DNA from: an uncultured Bacteroidota bacterium
Lineage (GTDB): Bacteria; Bacteroidota; Bacteroidia; Bacteroidales; 4484-276
DNA: 64,000 bases
Reading direction: 5' to 3'
Assembly: GCA_903944895.1 (NCBI GenBank)
Contig: CAJATL010000125.1
Coordinates: 1-64,000 of the forward strand
Shown: in pieces, positions 1-9,009 of the stretch
Layout: each line of letters starts with the position of its first letter
Numbering within the stretch: the stretch's first letter is position 1
Made by a program: the position numbers and the translations under genes
Notes under the pieces: model-generated
Seen by the model: the letters and a program-made list of their open reading frames with translations, nothing else
Databases searched by the model: none
What the model was told of the DNA's origin: nothing

Positions 1-2085
1 GAATTGTGCTGATGCGTGATTAGGATCGGTGGTCTGGTTATAATCATCGGTGTGGCAGGCAAAACAGGTATTTGGGGTGCTGTTGTAATTACCATTATGG
101 CAGGTAAAACAGTCGTTGGCTATTGAGGCATGCGCACCTTGCAAAACATAATATTCGTTGTGAACTGCAAAAGTAGCCGGCTTCCAGTCGGGATTCGTGG
201 TATGACAGCTTGCACAATCTGTCGAAATACCAAGTGCATTATGGTTTGGATTTGTTGCCTGTGTAAAATCCGCATTATGGCAGGCCACACATTCTGTTGG
301 TGTTCCGGCATAACCACTTTCATGGCAATCTAGACAAACAGCGGTAAGATGCGCACCAGTCAGCGGAAAACCTGTAGCGTTATGATTGAAACCACCTGAG
401 CCTTCACCTGTTGGATGGCAGATAAAACAAGCCTCGCTGTTGTATGAATAACCACCAATTCCCTGGTGTTCCGGATCAGTTTCGTTCTGCGGATGACATG
501 AATTGGTACATGTAAATTCCGTATAGTTTGCAGGATTTGTATGACAATCGGTGCAGGCATCCCATTCTCCCAGATGTTGACCTGAATAAATCGGAAAATA
601 CTGTCCGTCGTGATTAAAAGTCGAAGGTACCCAGGCCTCATTATCATGACAGGTTTCACACTCAGTCGAAAACTGGGCGGAGGCATGCGGTGGGTTGGTT
701 GTCTGATTGTAATCTTCCTGATGGCAGCCTGCACAGGTGTTGGGCGAATTAACGTAATTGCCTTCATGGCAGGCACCGCAATCGGTGGCAATTCGTCCGT
801 GTGCGCCTGTTAAAGGATAGGTCTCATTGTGAGTTGGGAACAAAGCGGGTTGCCAATCAGGCTCGGTAGTATGACAGGTTTCGCAATCGGTTCCAATATT
901 ACTTTCTATGTGATTTGGATTTGTAGATTGGTTAAAATCGGCGATATGACAATCGGAACAAACCGTTGTAGTTCCACCGTAACCTGCCGAATGACAATCG
1001 ACGCAATCGGTGGTGGTATGTGCGCCGGTCAATGGAAAATTGGAAGTGTTATGATTAAAACTGCCTTCTCCACTTCCTGTTGGATGGCATTCGAGGCAGG
1101 CCTGACTGTTGTAGATGTAACCCTGCACATCGCCATGTTCATTATTCATATCAGCCTGGTTATGCTCGTGGCAACCGATGCAACTGTTTTCGGCATAATT
1201 TGCCGGATTTGTGTGACAATCGGCGCAAGTGTTCCATTCGCCATTATGCTCTCCTGAATAAATCGGAAAAAATTGCCCGTCGTGTGCTCTGAAATCTGCT
1301 GGTTTCCAATCGGGTTTGGTGGTGTGACAATCGGTACAATTTGTCGAAAAATCAGCAGAAATATGATTGGGGTTTGCGGCCGTGTTGTAATCGGGCTGGT
1401 GGCACGAAATACACTCAGCCGAAATGTTGTAATTATTATTCACATGGCATTTGGTGCATTCGTTTATATCATGGCCTTCGGTAAGTGGAAAACTGGCAGG
1501 ATGAATAAAATTAGCACCGGACCAGGTAAAGGCAGTCATCGAATGGCAATCGGTACATTCTTTTGAATAATCGGATTGCAAATGGTTGGGATTGGTGGCG
1601 GCTTCGTAATCAGCCCGATGACAGTCGTAACAATCGACACCAAGTGGCTCAAAACGTAAAAGTGAAGCTGATGGATGGCACGAATAACAATCGGCGGTGG
1701 CATGGGGCCCGAGAAGAGGAAAACGGCTTTCCTGGTGCAGTTGCGTGATATTGGTTACAATCCAGGATTGTGGGGTGTGGCATCTTGCACAATCCGGGCC
1801 TACGGTTTGGTAATGCATGTCGGTGTGGCAGGAAACGCATTCGCTTTCGGCCTTTGAAAAAATCAGCACTTTGTGGCACATTTTGCAGTCCACATCCTGA
1901 TGCTGGCCCTCCAGACTGAATTTTGTAACGGCATGATTAAATTTGTAGGCTCCTTTTTCGAGTTTCCAGCCTTTTGGATTGTGGCAATCTTCGCAGCTTA
2001 TCTGCAACTCATCACCATGTGGTGACTGTGCAAACAGATTTAATGAAATTGCCAGGAAAACTATTAACGATGACAGGTTTCGCAT
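1..2085 (-). CDS. multiheme cytochrome c (cytochrome c3-like), C-terminus truncated by the left window edge
   Basis: Not in the ORF track because it has no stop inside the window. Reverse-strand frame from ATG at 2085 (MRNLSSLIVFLAISLNLFAQSPHGDELQISCEDCHNPKGW...) appears open to position 1; about 26 CxxCH motifs plus one CxxxCH (CTNSCH); N-terminal signal peptide. Confidence 0.9.
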   Translation of the reverse strand, partial: MRNLSSLIVFLAISLNLFAQSPHGDELQISCEDCHNPKGWKLEKGAYKFNHAVTKFSLEGQHQDVDCKMCHKVLIFSKAESECVSCHTDMHYQTVGPDCARCHTPQSWIVTNITQLHQESRFPLLGPHATADCYSCHPSASLLRFEPLGVDCYDCHRADYEAATNPNHLQSDYSKECTDCHSMTAFTWSGANFIHPASFPLTEGHDINECTKCHVNNNYNISAECISCHQPDYNTAANPNHISADFSTNCTDCHTTKPDWKPADFRAHDGQFFPIYSGEHNGEWNTCADCHTNPANYAENSCIGCHEHNQADMNNEHGDVQGYIYNSQACLECHPTGSGEGSFNHNTSNFPLTGAHTTTDCVDCHSAGYGGTTTVCSDCHIADFNQSTNPNHIESNIGTDCETCHTTEPDWQPALFPTHNETYPLTGAHGRIATDCGACHEGNYVNSPNTCAGCHQEDYNQTTNPPHASAQFSTECETCHDNEAWVPSTFNHDGQYFPIYSGQHLGEWDACTDCHTNPANYTEFTCTNSCHPQNETDPEHQGIGGYSYNSEACFICHPTGEGSGGFNHNATGFPLTGAHLTAVCLDCHESGYAGTPTECVACHNADFTQATNPNHNALGISTDCASCHTTNPDWKPATFAVHNEYYVLQGAHASIANDCFTCHNGNYNSTPNTCFACHTDDYNQTTDPNHASAQF

Positions 2086-3656
2086 TTAAAATCCTTAAAT
2101 TTATATTGTACAAAAGTAGTCTGTTCGATTTGCTTTTCCTTGTGGCACTTGTTGCAGGCCACATTTTTGTGATTACCATCCAGCACAAACCGTGTTTTAT
2201 TGTGGTCAAATGTAGGAATTTTCCAGTTATTAAACTGATGGCACCTTTTACAATCGGTGGTTCCGTTGGCTTCAAATTGCTTAAAGTGCTTGTCGTTGTG
2301 GCAGGTGATGCAGGAAGTTGCTATACCTGAAAACCGCTGTTGCTCCTTGCCGGCACTATCTTTTGGGAAATGACAGGCTTTGCAGCTTTGCTTTTGATGA
2401 GCTCCCAAAAGCTCAAACTTTGTTTTTGAATGGTCGAAACTTACTTTTTTCCACGTTTCGACATCATGGCACTTTTTACAATCAGCCTCCGGATAATATT
2501 TCGGATCAATTTTGTCCTTGTGAATATCTTCATGGCAATCGTTGCAGCGAATTCCAATTTCCCTGAAACTCCATTTTTCCTGTTTTTTATGACATTCAAA
2601 ACAAGGCGTTGCGATGTGTGCGCCTTCCAGTTTAAAGGTGCCTGTGTTGTGTTTTTCGATGGTGAAGGATGATCCGACAAAACCTTTCTGGCTGTGACAC
2701 TCACTGCAATCGGGCGAAATACCTTGCTTTTCGAATTGTTTATTATGATAATCCTTGTGGCAGTCGGTGCATTTGGCAAACTTTAAAGGGTCGGTGAGAT
2801 TGGTTTTATGGCACGATTTACAGGCAACCGTTTTATGCTTTTCTTCAAGTTTAAAATCTGTTTTATCATGATCGAAATTACTGATTCCCTTGATTGTGTG
2901 AAATGATTCCTCACTGTGGCATTGTTTGCAATCCTGCCCAAATTTGTTGAGATGGACGTCTTTGTGGCAATTTACACAGTTGTCAAACTTCACTCCGCCA
3001 AATTCCTGGTATTTCTTTTCATTTTTAGTTCCGATCTTATGGCATTTCAAACAGTCGACGGTCTGGTGCTTTCCAAGCAACTGGAATTTTGCCTTTTTGT
3101 GATCAAATTTTGGAGCGGGCTTAAACAGGTCGTTATTGTGGCAATCATCACACTTTTTCGATAAGGTATTCTGATGATAATCTTCATGACAGGTCAAACA
3201 AGCCGTGTTTAATCCAAGATAGGTAAATTTTTTGTCTTTGATTTTCTGATCGGTGATGAACTCAGGTTTGTGGCAGTCTTTACAGGTTTTTTTGGCATGA
3301 GCGCCCAGCAATTCAAATCCGGCGAGTTTATGATCGAATTTATCTTTATCAAAACGGATAATCTCAAACTTCCTTCCATGGTGGTCGTTGTGGCATGAAA
3401 AGCATTCTTTTCCACGTACTTCGGATGAAGCGTGATACCCTTTTTGCTGGTCAACCCGTGATTTAATTTCGGTATGACAGGCAAGGCAGTTTTCGTTTAA
3501 AACTTTTTCACCCAGGTGGTGGCATTTGGTGCAATTCGAAATCCCTTCGAGATGGGCATGAACTTCAGCCAATTCCCCAGGCGAAATCTGTGCCAGCAAA
3601 GGATTGCCAAGCATCATCACAAAAAAAACAACTATTAAAATTTTCCCGATTTTCAT
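2064..3656 (-). CDS. multiheme cytochrome c with about 20 CxxCH motifs
   Basis: ORF 2064..3713; likely start MKIGKILIVVFFVMMLGNPLLAQ (signal peptide) at 3656; repeated CxxCH (CTKCH, CLACH, CFSCH ... CETCHR). Confidence 0.92.
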   Translation of the reverse strand: MKIGKILIVVFFVMMLGNPLLAQISPGELAEVHAHLEGISNCTKCHHLGEKVLNENCLACHTEIKSRVDQQKGYHASSEVRGKECFSCHNDHHGRKFEIIRFDKDKFDHKLAGFELLGAHAKKTCKDCHKPEFITDQKIKDKKFTYLGLNTACLTCHEDYHQNTLSKKCDDCHNNDLFKPAPKFDHKKAKFQLLGKHQTVDCLKCHKIGTKNEKKYQEFGGVKFDNCVNCHKDVHLNKFGQDCKQCHSEESFHTIKGISNFDHDKTDFKLEEKHKTVACKSCHKTNLTDPLKFAKCTDCHKDYHNKQFEKQGISPDCSECHSQKGFVGSSFTIEKHNTGTFKLEGAHIATPCFECHKKQEKWSFREIGIRCNDCHEDIHKDKIDPKYYPEADCKKCHDVETWKKVSFDHSKTKFELLGAHQKQSCKACHFPKDSAGKEQQRFSGIATSCITCHNDKHFKQFEANGTTDCKRCHQFNNWKIPTFDHNKTRFVLDGNHKNVACNKCHKEKQIEQTTFVQYKFKDFKCETCHR

Positions 3657-3766
3657 GTTTATCACCAGTTTTTCAAGTTCGCAAAGTGCAGAGCGCAAAG
3701 AGTACAGCGCCAAGATTAATCCCGATAGTTATCAGTGTTCCATTTTTCCTGCATCCCAATCTTCCA

Positions 3767-3835
3767 CCATTCCATTCTTCCATTCTTCCATTGTCGAATT
3801 GTCGAATTATCAAATTGTCGAATTAATTCATTTTT
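3767..3835. repeat. short degenerate tandem repeats (ccattctt and tcgaattgtcgaatt units)
   Basis: cattccattcttccattcttccattgtcgaattgtcgaattatcaaattgtcgaattaattc read directly in the intergenic region. Confidence 0.6.
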
Positions 3836-3841
3836 CCATTC

Positions 3842-5188
3842 TTAATGCTTTAACAAGGCATCACCAAATTTTTTGGTAATCTGGATTCCAATTTTCTGTA
3901 AAAATTGCGTAGGCATTTCACCGCCGGCAAAAATGAATACAAGATCGTTTTTTATTTTAATTTTTTCACCATCCTGGGAAGATGTCATTGTTATTTCCTC
4001 ATCATCAATGGCCAAAACGTTGGTTTTCAATCTAACATCAATCAAACCTTTGGCGATGGCTTCATTGAGCCGCTCATTATTTTTAGGTTTGATGCGTCCA
4101 AAAACCTCACTCCGATAAGATAGGATAACTTTATTTTGTCCGGCAAGCATCAATGCCGTTTCGATGGCCGAGTCGCCGCCACCAACGACGACAATATTTT
4201 TTCCTTCGATAAGCTCAGGCTCCAGAAGCCGGTAAGCTACTTTTTCGAGGTCTTCGCCGGGGATACCTAATTTCCGCGGCGTGCCGCGGCGTCCGATGGC
4301 AAGCAAAACCGTTGCACAGGTGTATTCTTCACCGTTTAATGTGCCAATTTTGAAATACCCGTTTTCGGGAGTTATTGATTCGACTTTTGAAAATTCTTTT
4401 ATCAAAATATCATTTTGTTCCAAAACCTTTTTCCACAAAGTGAGTAACTGAGTTTTACTTGTTTCGTAAAGCTTTACCCGACCATAAAGCGGCAGCTCCA
4501 TTGCCGAAGTCATCACAATTTTTGATCGTGGAAAAGTAAACACGGCTCCACCTAACGAATCCTGATCAAGCGTCAAACATTTTAACTGATATTTTTTAGC
4601 GGTGAGCGTTGCTGATATCCCGGCGGGACCAGCGCCAACAACGATCAAATCATAATCGGCTCCATGATTCTTTCTGATAGCCTTTCTGATATTCTCAACG
4701 GCTTGTCGTCCCTGCTCCACCGCATTTTTTATCAGACCCATTCCTCCAAGTTCGCCGGCAATGAAGATGCCAGGGACATTGGTTTCAAAGTTTTGGTTTA
4801 CATGGGGCAATTCGACCCCACGTTTTTCGGTGCCAATGCACAAAGTGATTGCTTCGGTTGGGCAGGCATGAAAACAGGCACCGTGTCCGATACAATGAGA
4901 GGCATTGATGGTTGTGGCTTTTCCGTTTCTGATCCCCAGAATATCTTTTTCGGGGCAAGCTGAAATGCAGGCTCCTGTCTGGATACAGCTATTAACGTTA
5001 ACCACAGGGTGAAGCGAAACTGGCTCGTAAACGCCATCCTGTTTGGCCAGTTCGATCTTGGCTTCTGTTTTCCTGGTCTCCCTTATTTTTTTCCGAAGAT
5101 AAATCCAGACCACAATCAGGCACAATAAGGCAGTTGTGCCATAAATCAATAAATTTTCGATGAGTAAATCCATAGTTAAAAAATCCAT
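3842..5188 (-). CDS. membrane-anchored 2x[4Fe-4S] ferredoxin / thioredoxin reductase-like FAD-NAD(P) oxidoreductase
   Basis: N-terminal TM (LLIYGTTALLCLIVVWIYL); ferredoxin Cys motifs CIQTGACISACP and CIGHGACFHACP; FAD GAGPAGISA and NAD(P) GGGDSAIE motifs. Confidence 0.88.
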   Translation of the reverse strand: MDFLTMDLLIENLLIYGTTALLCLIVVWIYLRKKIRETRKTEAKIELAKQDGVYEPVSLHPVVNVNSCIQTGACISACPEKDILGIRNGKATTINASHCIGHGACFHACPTEAITLCIGTEKRGVELPHVNQNFETNVPGIFIAGELGGMGLIKNAVEQGRQAVENIRKAIRKNHGADYDLIVVGAGPAGISATLTAKKYQLKCLTLDQDSLGGAVFTFPRSKIVMTSAMELPLYGRVKLYETSKTQLLTLWKKVLEQNDILIKEFSKVESITPENGYFKIGTLNGEEYTCATVLLAIGRRGTPRKLGIPGEDLEKVAYRLLEPELIEGKNIVVVGGGDSAIETALMLAGQNKVILSYRSEVFGRIKPKNNERLNEAIAKGLIDVRLKTNVLAIDDEEITMTSSQDGEKIKIKNDLVFIFAGGEMPTQFLQKIGIQITKKFGDALLKH

Positions 5189-5997
5189 CTAAAACCAAAA
5201 GTAACCGTAACTCCAATGTGAATGACCATAATTATCAACATTACCAGGGCAAAAGGCAAATGTGCCACATGCCAGTATTTGAACATGTTCTGCATGATGA
5301 CGAGTCGGTCAATACGGCGGTTGAGTGAAATTTCGTTTCTTACCAACTTCAAAACATTATTATACTGCTCTTTGGAGAGTTTATTTTTTTTGAGCACTTT
5401 TTTAACCTCACCAAGTGAGCCTGTTCTGTTACTTGCATTAGTTGTTGATTCTACAATCTTGTTGTAGCTTTCTTCATCAAGGTTGTACGAACTTTTGATG
5501 ATGGCACCGATATCACTTTTCATGTCTCTGACTTCGTTCAAACTTAATTCGCGTCCTTCGATGGTTCGGGGAATCTGGATATAGATAAACCTGCCGATGA
5601 TGCCGCTTAAAAATACGGCTACCATGCTCCAGAAACTCACAGCAACGAGGCCTCCGAACTTAAATGCAGTATGAAACAAAATCAGGGCAGGCCCTAGTGT
5701 GCAAAGAAAAATATGAAATTCGAGCCAATGTTTCAGTAATCCCAGGCGTGACAAAAAGCGGTATCTTTTTCGGGCCATGTATGAAGTAACCCCAACAATC
5801 ATAAACAGCGAGCCGAAAATCCCCAGACCATGTCCCCACATGCCTTTTGGCTCTAATATCCGGTGATTTTCATGAAAAAACCTTTCCTCGAGACTGGTGG
5901 CGTAATACGAATTCCCAAAATAAACAATTGCACTAAAACTAAGAATTACAATCAACACCATGATGGTGATGTAAATAATGTGAACGCTTTTCGTCAT
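5176..5997 (-). CDS. cytochrome b-like integral membrane protein
   Basis: Several hydrophobic helices with His residues (HGLGIFG, LKHWLEFHIF, LFHTAF, YWHVAHLPFALVMLIIMVIH); overlaps the ferredoxin-flavoprotein gene by 13 nt. Confidence 0.7.
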   Translation of the reverse strand: MTKSVHIIYITIMVLIVILSFSAIVYFGNSYYATSLEERFFHENHRILEPKGMWGHGLGIFGSLFMIVGVTSYMARKRYRFLSRLGLLKHWLEFHIFLCTLGPALILFHTAFKFGGLVAVSFWSMVAVFLSGIIGRFIYIQIPRTIEGRELSLNEVRDMKSDIGAIIKSSYNLDEESYNKIVESTTNASNRTGSLGEVKKVLKKNKLSKEQYNNVLKLVRNEISLNRRIDRLVIMQNMFKYWHVAHLPFALVMLIIMVIHIGVTVTFGFRWIF

Positions 5998-6366
5998 CTT
6001 TTATCGGATAAATGGAAACTAAAAACAGTGCAAGGTAAGGAAATATTTCAAAACACCTCACCATGACAGGTAATTTAGAATCCTTATTTCTAAATATGTT
6101 GGTATGAAGGATGGAAATTCTGTGATAAAGCATTGAAATTGAATATTTTTTCGGCGAACTTTATCAGATCCCCCAACCTGAGTAATGGATCACTGGCACC
6201 AATCTGACACGAATCTGTGTTTTTGTCAAAGTTTGTGAATCGAGCAGTTTAAATCCCCTTCCCCAAACCCCAACTTAAAAATGAATTCCCCTAAAACCAA
6301 AAAGCTATCTTTCCGCTCTCCAAATAAATAGTAAATTTGCATTTGTAAAATTAAAAAGGCAACAAA

Positions 6367-6633
6367 ATGAAAACGTTAATTCCACAATACATGACTTTTG
6401 AGGAAATGAAATCAAAATTCCCCAATTCATGGGTACTTGTTGCAAATCCAGAATCCGAACCCGCAAAGTACGAAATCAAAGGTGGTTTTTTCCTTTACAA
6501 AAACAAATTTAAAAAACGAGTTTACACACAGGCAAAAAAGTTAACCGCCATCGAAAATTTTGTGATTAATCTGCTTACCGTAAGATACACAGGCGAAATA
6601 AAACTGCCCGAAAATCATATTATTTGTTTATGA
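6367..6633 (+). CDS. hypothetical protein (88 aa)
   Basis: Intact ORF; stop overlaps (ATGA) the downstream protease ORF. Confidence 0.55.
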   Translation: MKTLIPQYMTFEEMKSKFPNSWVLVANPESEPAKYEIKGGFFLYKNKFKKRVYTQAKKLTAIENFVINLLTVRYTGEIKLPENHIICL

Positions 6634-7032
6634 ACAAATTCAATTTTCAGTATTCCAGCGGTTTAATTATTGTCACGGTTATTATTCCAGGAATTATTTC
6701 AGGGTCCCCCTTCGAGTATGTTTTAGCCCTCGACACCGGATCAACCAAAACAATCCTTCAACCTTCAAGCATCCTGCAACTCGGATATTCCGAAAAAGAT
6801 AAAACAAAAGATGTCGGCATTACCACGGGTACAAAAACCGAAAAAGGGTATGAATTAAAAAATATAGAATTTACATTGTCTTGGTTACAATTGGAACAGC
6901 CCAGGCATTGTTGTAAAACAATTACCTCTCTCGCTCTATTATATTGACGGGTTATTAGGATTGGATTTCTTCCGATCAATCAACAAAAAACTGACCATTG
7001 ACTTTGAAAATGCCGAAATACAAGTAAATTGA
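6630..7032 (+). pseudogene. retropepsin-like aspartyl protease, frameshifted
   Basis: Frame 1 has VLALDTGSTKTILQPS (DTG active site) and stops at 6947; another frame continues GYNWNSPGIVVKQLPLSLYYIDGLLGLDFFRSINKKLTIDFENAEIQVN* to 7032. Confidence 0.65.
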
Positions 7033-7289
7033 ATTATTCAAAAACATCAATGCCCTTCCCAAAACCCCAAGCCGTAAAATAAACTCTTCCAAAACCAAAA
7101 AACCAGATTTTTCCTTGCTTTTTCAGTAATTAAGCTACTTTTGAAGAATAATAATTAATTCACAAATGATTAAAAGTGACACAAACTTGCTGATATTTAC
7201 AAGTTACCCAACATAATAAAGAAAAAACATACATCAAATAAAATGTTATAAAATGATCATAGAATTCTAAACAATTAATTCAATGTATT

Positions 7290-8654
7290 ATGAAAACAAG
7301 AATTTTACTTACAATTTTAATGATCGCAATGATCATGGGCGTTATGGCCCAGAAACCAACAATGACCCTGACCTTCACTGCCGACAACAACGGCCAGCAC
7401 GTGCCGTTAAACAGTATCCTGATCGAAAACCTGACCCAGGGCGGGGACACCACGCTTTATGCACCCGATACTGTGCTTGTACTGGATTATGTTACCGGAA
7501 TGGAAGAAAACAGCGGTTTAAGTGGCAATAGTTTTTCACTTTCCCAAAACTATCCCAATCCGATGGAAGGCAAAACGACAGTGAGCCTCTGGTTGCCTGA
7601 AAGAAACGACATCTTGATCACCATTAGCGATGTAGTCGGAAGGGAGGTGGTCAATCAGGAATTTCAGTTAGAACAAGGCACCCATACCTTCAGCTTTTAC
7701 CCTGGCAGAAAAAGCCTCTATTTTTTTACTGCCCGCGCAGACCAGCAAAGCCGGACGATAAAAATGTTCAGTTTTCCATCCAATGCGAATGTTTCAGGAT
7801 ATTGCAAACTGGGATACAACGGGCAGCAAAAAACCGGAGCCGGGGATTATAAATCGGGAAACCCATTGAATAATTTTGTATTTGACCTGGGTGACATGCT
7901 TAAATTTACTTCATTTACTGATCAAGGTGAACGAGTCATTACGAGTTCTCCCACAGGTGATCAGACCTATTACTTTCATTACACCGGAGATCCCTGCCCC
8001 GGTACTCCAACGGTAACTGATATTGATGGCAATGTTTACAATACCTTGCAAATAGGCAGCCAATGCTGGATGAAAGAAAACCTGAAAACCACCACATACC
8101 AAAATGGCACACCCATACCCAATGTCACGGACGCAAATGCCTGGAGCAACCTTACTACTGGGGCTTATGTTTGGTATAACAACGACATCTCATGGAAGGA
8201 TAAATATGGCGCTTTGTACAACTGGTACTCCACTGTGAATGCCAACGGCCTTTGTCCAACAGGCTGGCATGTGCCGACAAATAACGAATGGACTGCTTTA
8301 ACAGATTATATCGGCGGAACAGCTGCGCCTCATGGCAATGAATTAAAATCATGCAGACAGAAAAATTCGCCTCTCGGTGGCGGTTGCAATGTGAGCGAGC
8401 ATCCTCGTTGGAATCAACACAGTACGCACTATGGCACAGACGATTACGGATTTTCAGGTCTTCCGGGCGGCTACCGTCACGACTATGCTTTATTCAACAA
8501 CGCTGGCGCCTACGGGTTATGGTGGTCTTCGACGGTGTATTCATTTTACTCCGCCTGGAGCCGCTACCTGATTGCCTGGTACGGCCAACTGGTCGTGAGC
8601 ATCTTCGGCGAAGATAAGCATTATGGGTTCAGTGTCCGTTGCCTCCGGGATTAG
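7290..8654 (+). CDS. exported FISUMP (Fibrobacter succinogenes major paralogous domain) protein with internal T9SS-like segment
   Basis: Signal peptide; LSQNYPNPMEGKTTVSLWLPE...ISDVVGREV; TVTDIDGNVYNTLQIGSQCWMKENLKTTTYQNGTPIPNV...GLCPTGWHVPTNNEWTALTDYIGG. Confidence 0.85.
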   Translation: MKTRILLTILMIAMIMGVMAQKPTMTLTFTADNNGQHVPLNSILIENLTQGGDTTLYAPDTVLVLDYVTGMEENSGLSGNSFSLSQNYPNPMEGKTTVSLWLPERNDILITISDVVGREVVNQEFQLEQGTHTFSFYPGRKSLYFFTARADQQSRTIKMFSFPSNANVSGYCKLGYNGQQKTGAGDYKSGNPLNNFVFDLGDMLKFTSFTDQGERVITSSPTGDQTYYFHYTGDPCPGTPTVTDIDGNVYNTLQIGSQCWMKENLKTTTYQNGTPIPNVTDANAWSNLTTGAYVWYNNDISWKDKYGALYNWYSTVNANGLCPTGWHVPTNNEWTALTDYIGGTAAPHGNELKSCRQKNSPLGGGCNVSEHPRWNQHSTHYGTDDYGFSGLPGGYRHDYALFNNAGAYGLWWSSTVYSFYSAWSRYLIAWYGQLVVSIFGEDKHYGFSVRCLRD

Positions 8655-9009
8655 GACTATTTGACTATTTTTTTATTTGACTATTTTGTTATTTGGGGTA
8701 TAGGGCGAAGCCCCATCAAAAAATTTTTTTTTAAAAATGGGATTACATTATGGTTTACCAGTCAATAAAGCATGCGATTAACTTTTGTTAGAAATATTTA
8801 CCAATTTCAGATAAATTTGGAATCAGTTGAGGAAATTACGTTGGATAACACGCAATAAAAACATAGGGCGTAAAGTGCTAAATTTGAACAAAATAACATT
8901 TAATAAACGGCTTGGTGACTTTATAGGTAGGAGCTCCGAATTGCTCTACTTTGCTTATTGCCAATCCGTTATTCTAAAGCCAATTAAACCCAAGAGTTAC
9001 AATAAATCC

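Noticed and set aside
130-1748. Plus-strand ORFs over the cytochrome region (for example 829..1257, 1273..1566)
   Set aside because: Antisense shadows of a continuous reverse-strand multiheme cytochrome frame; no recognisable domains.
1-3650. Regularly spaced short repeats (tgacaatcgg / tggcaggt) resembling a CRISPR-like array
   Set aside because: The repeats are the codons for CxxCH heme-binding motifs in two reverse-strand cytochrome ORFs; spacing and content follow the protein.
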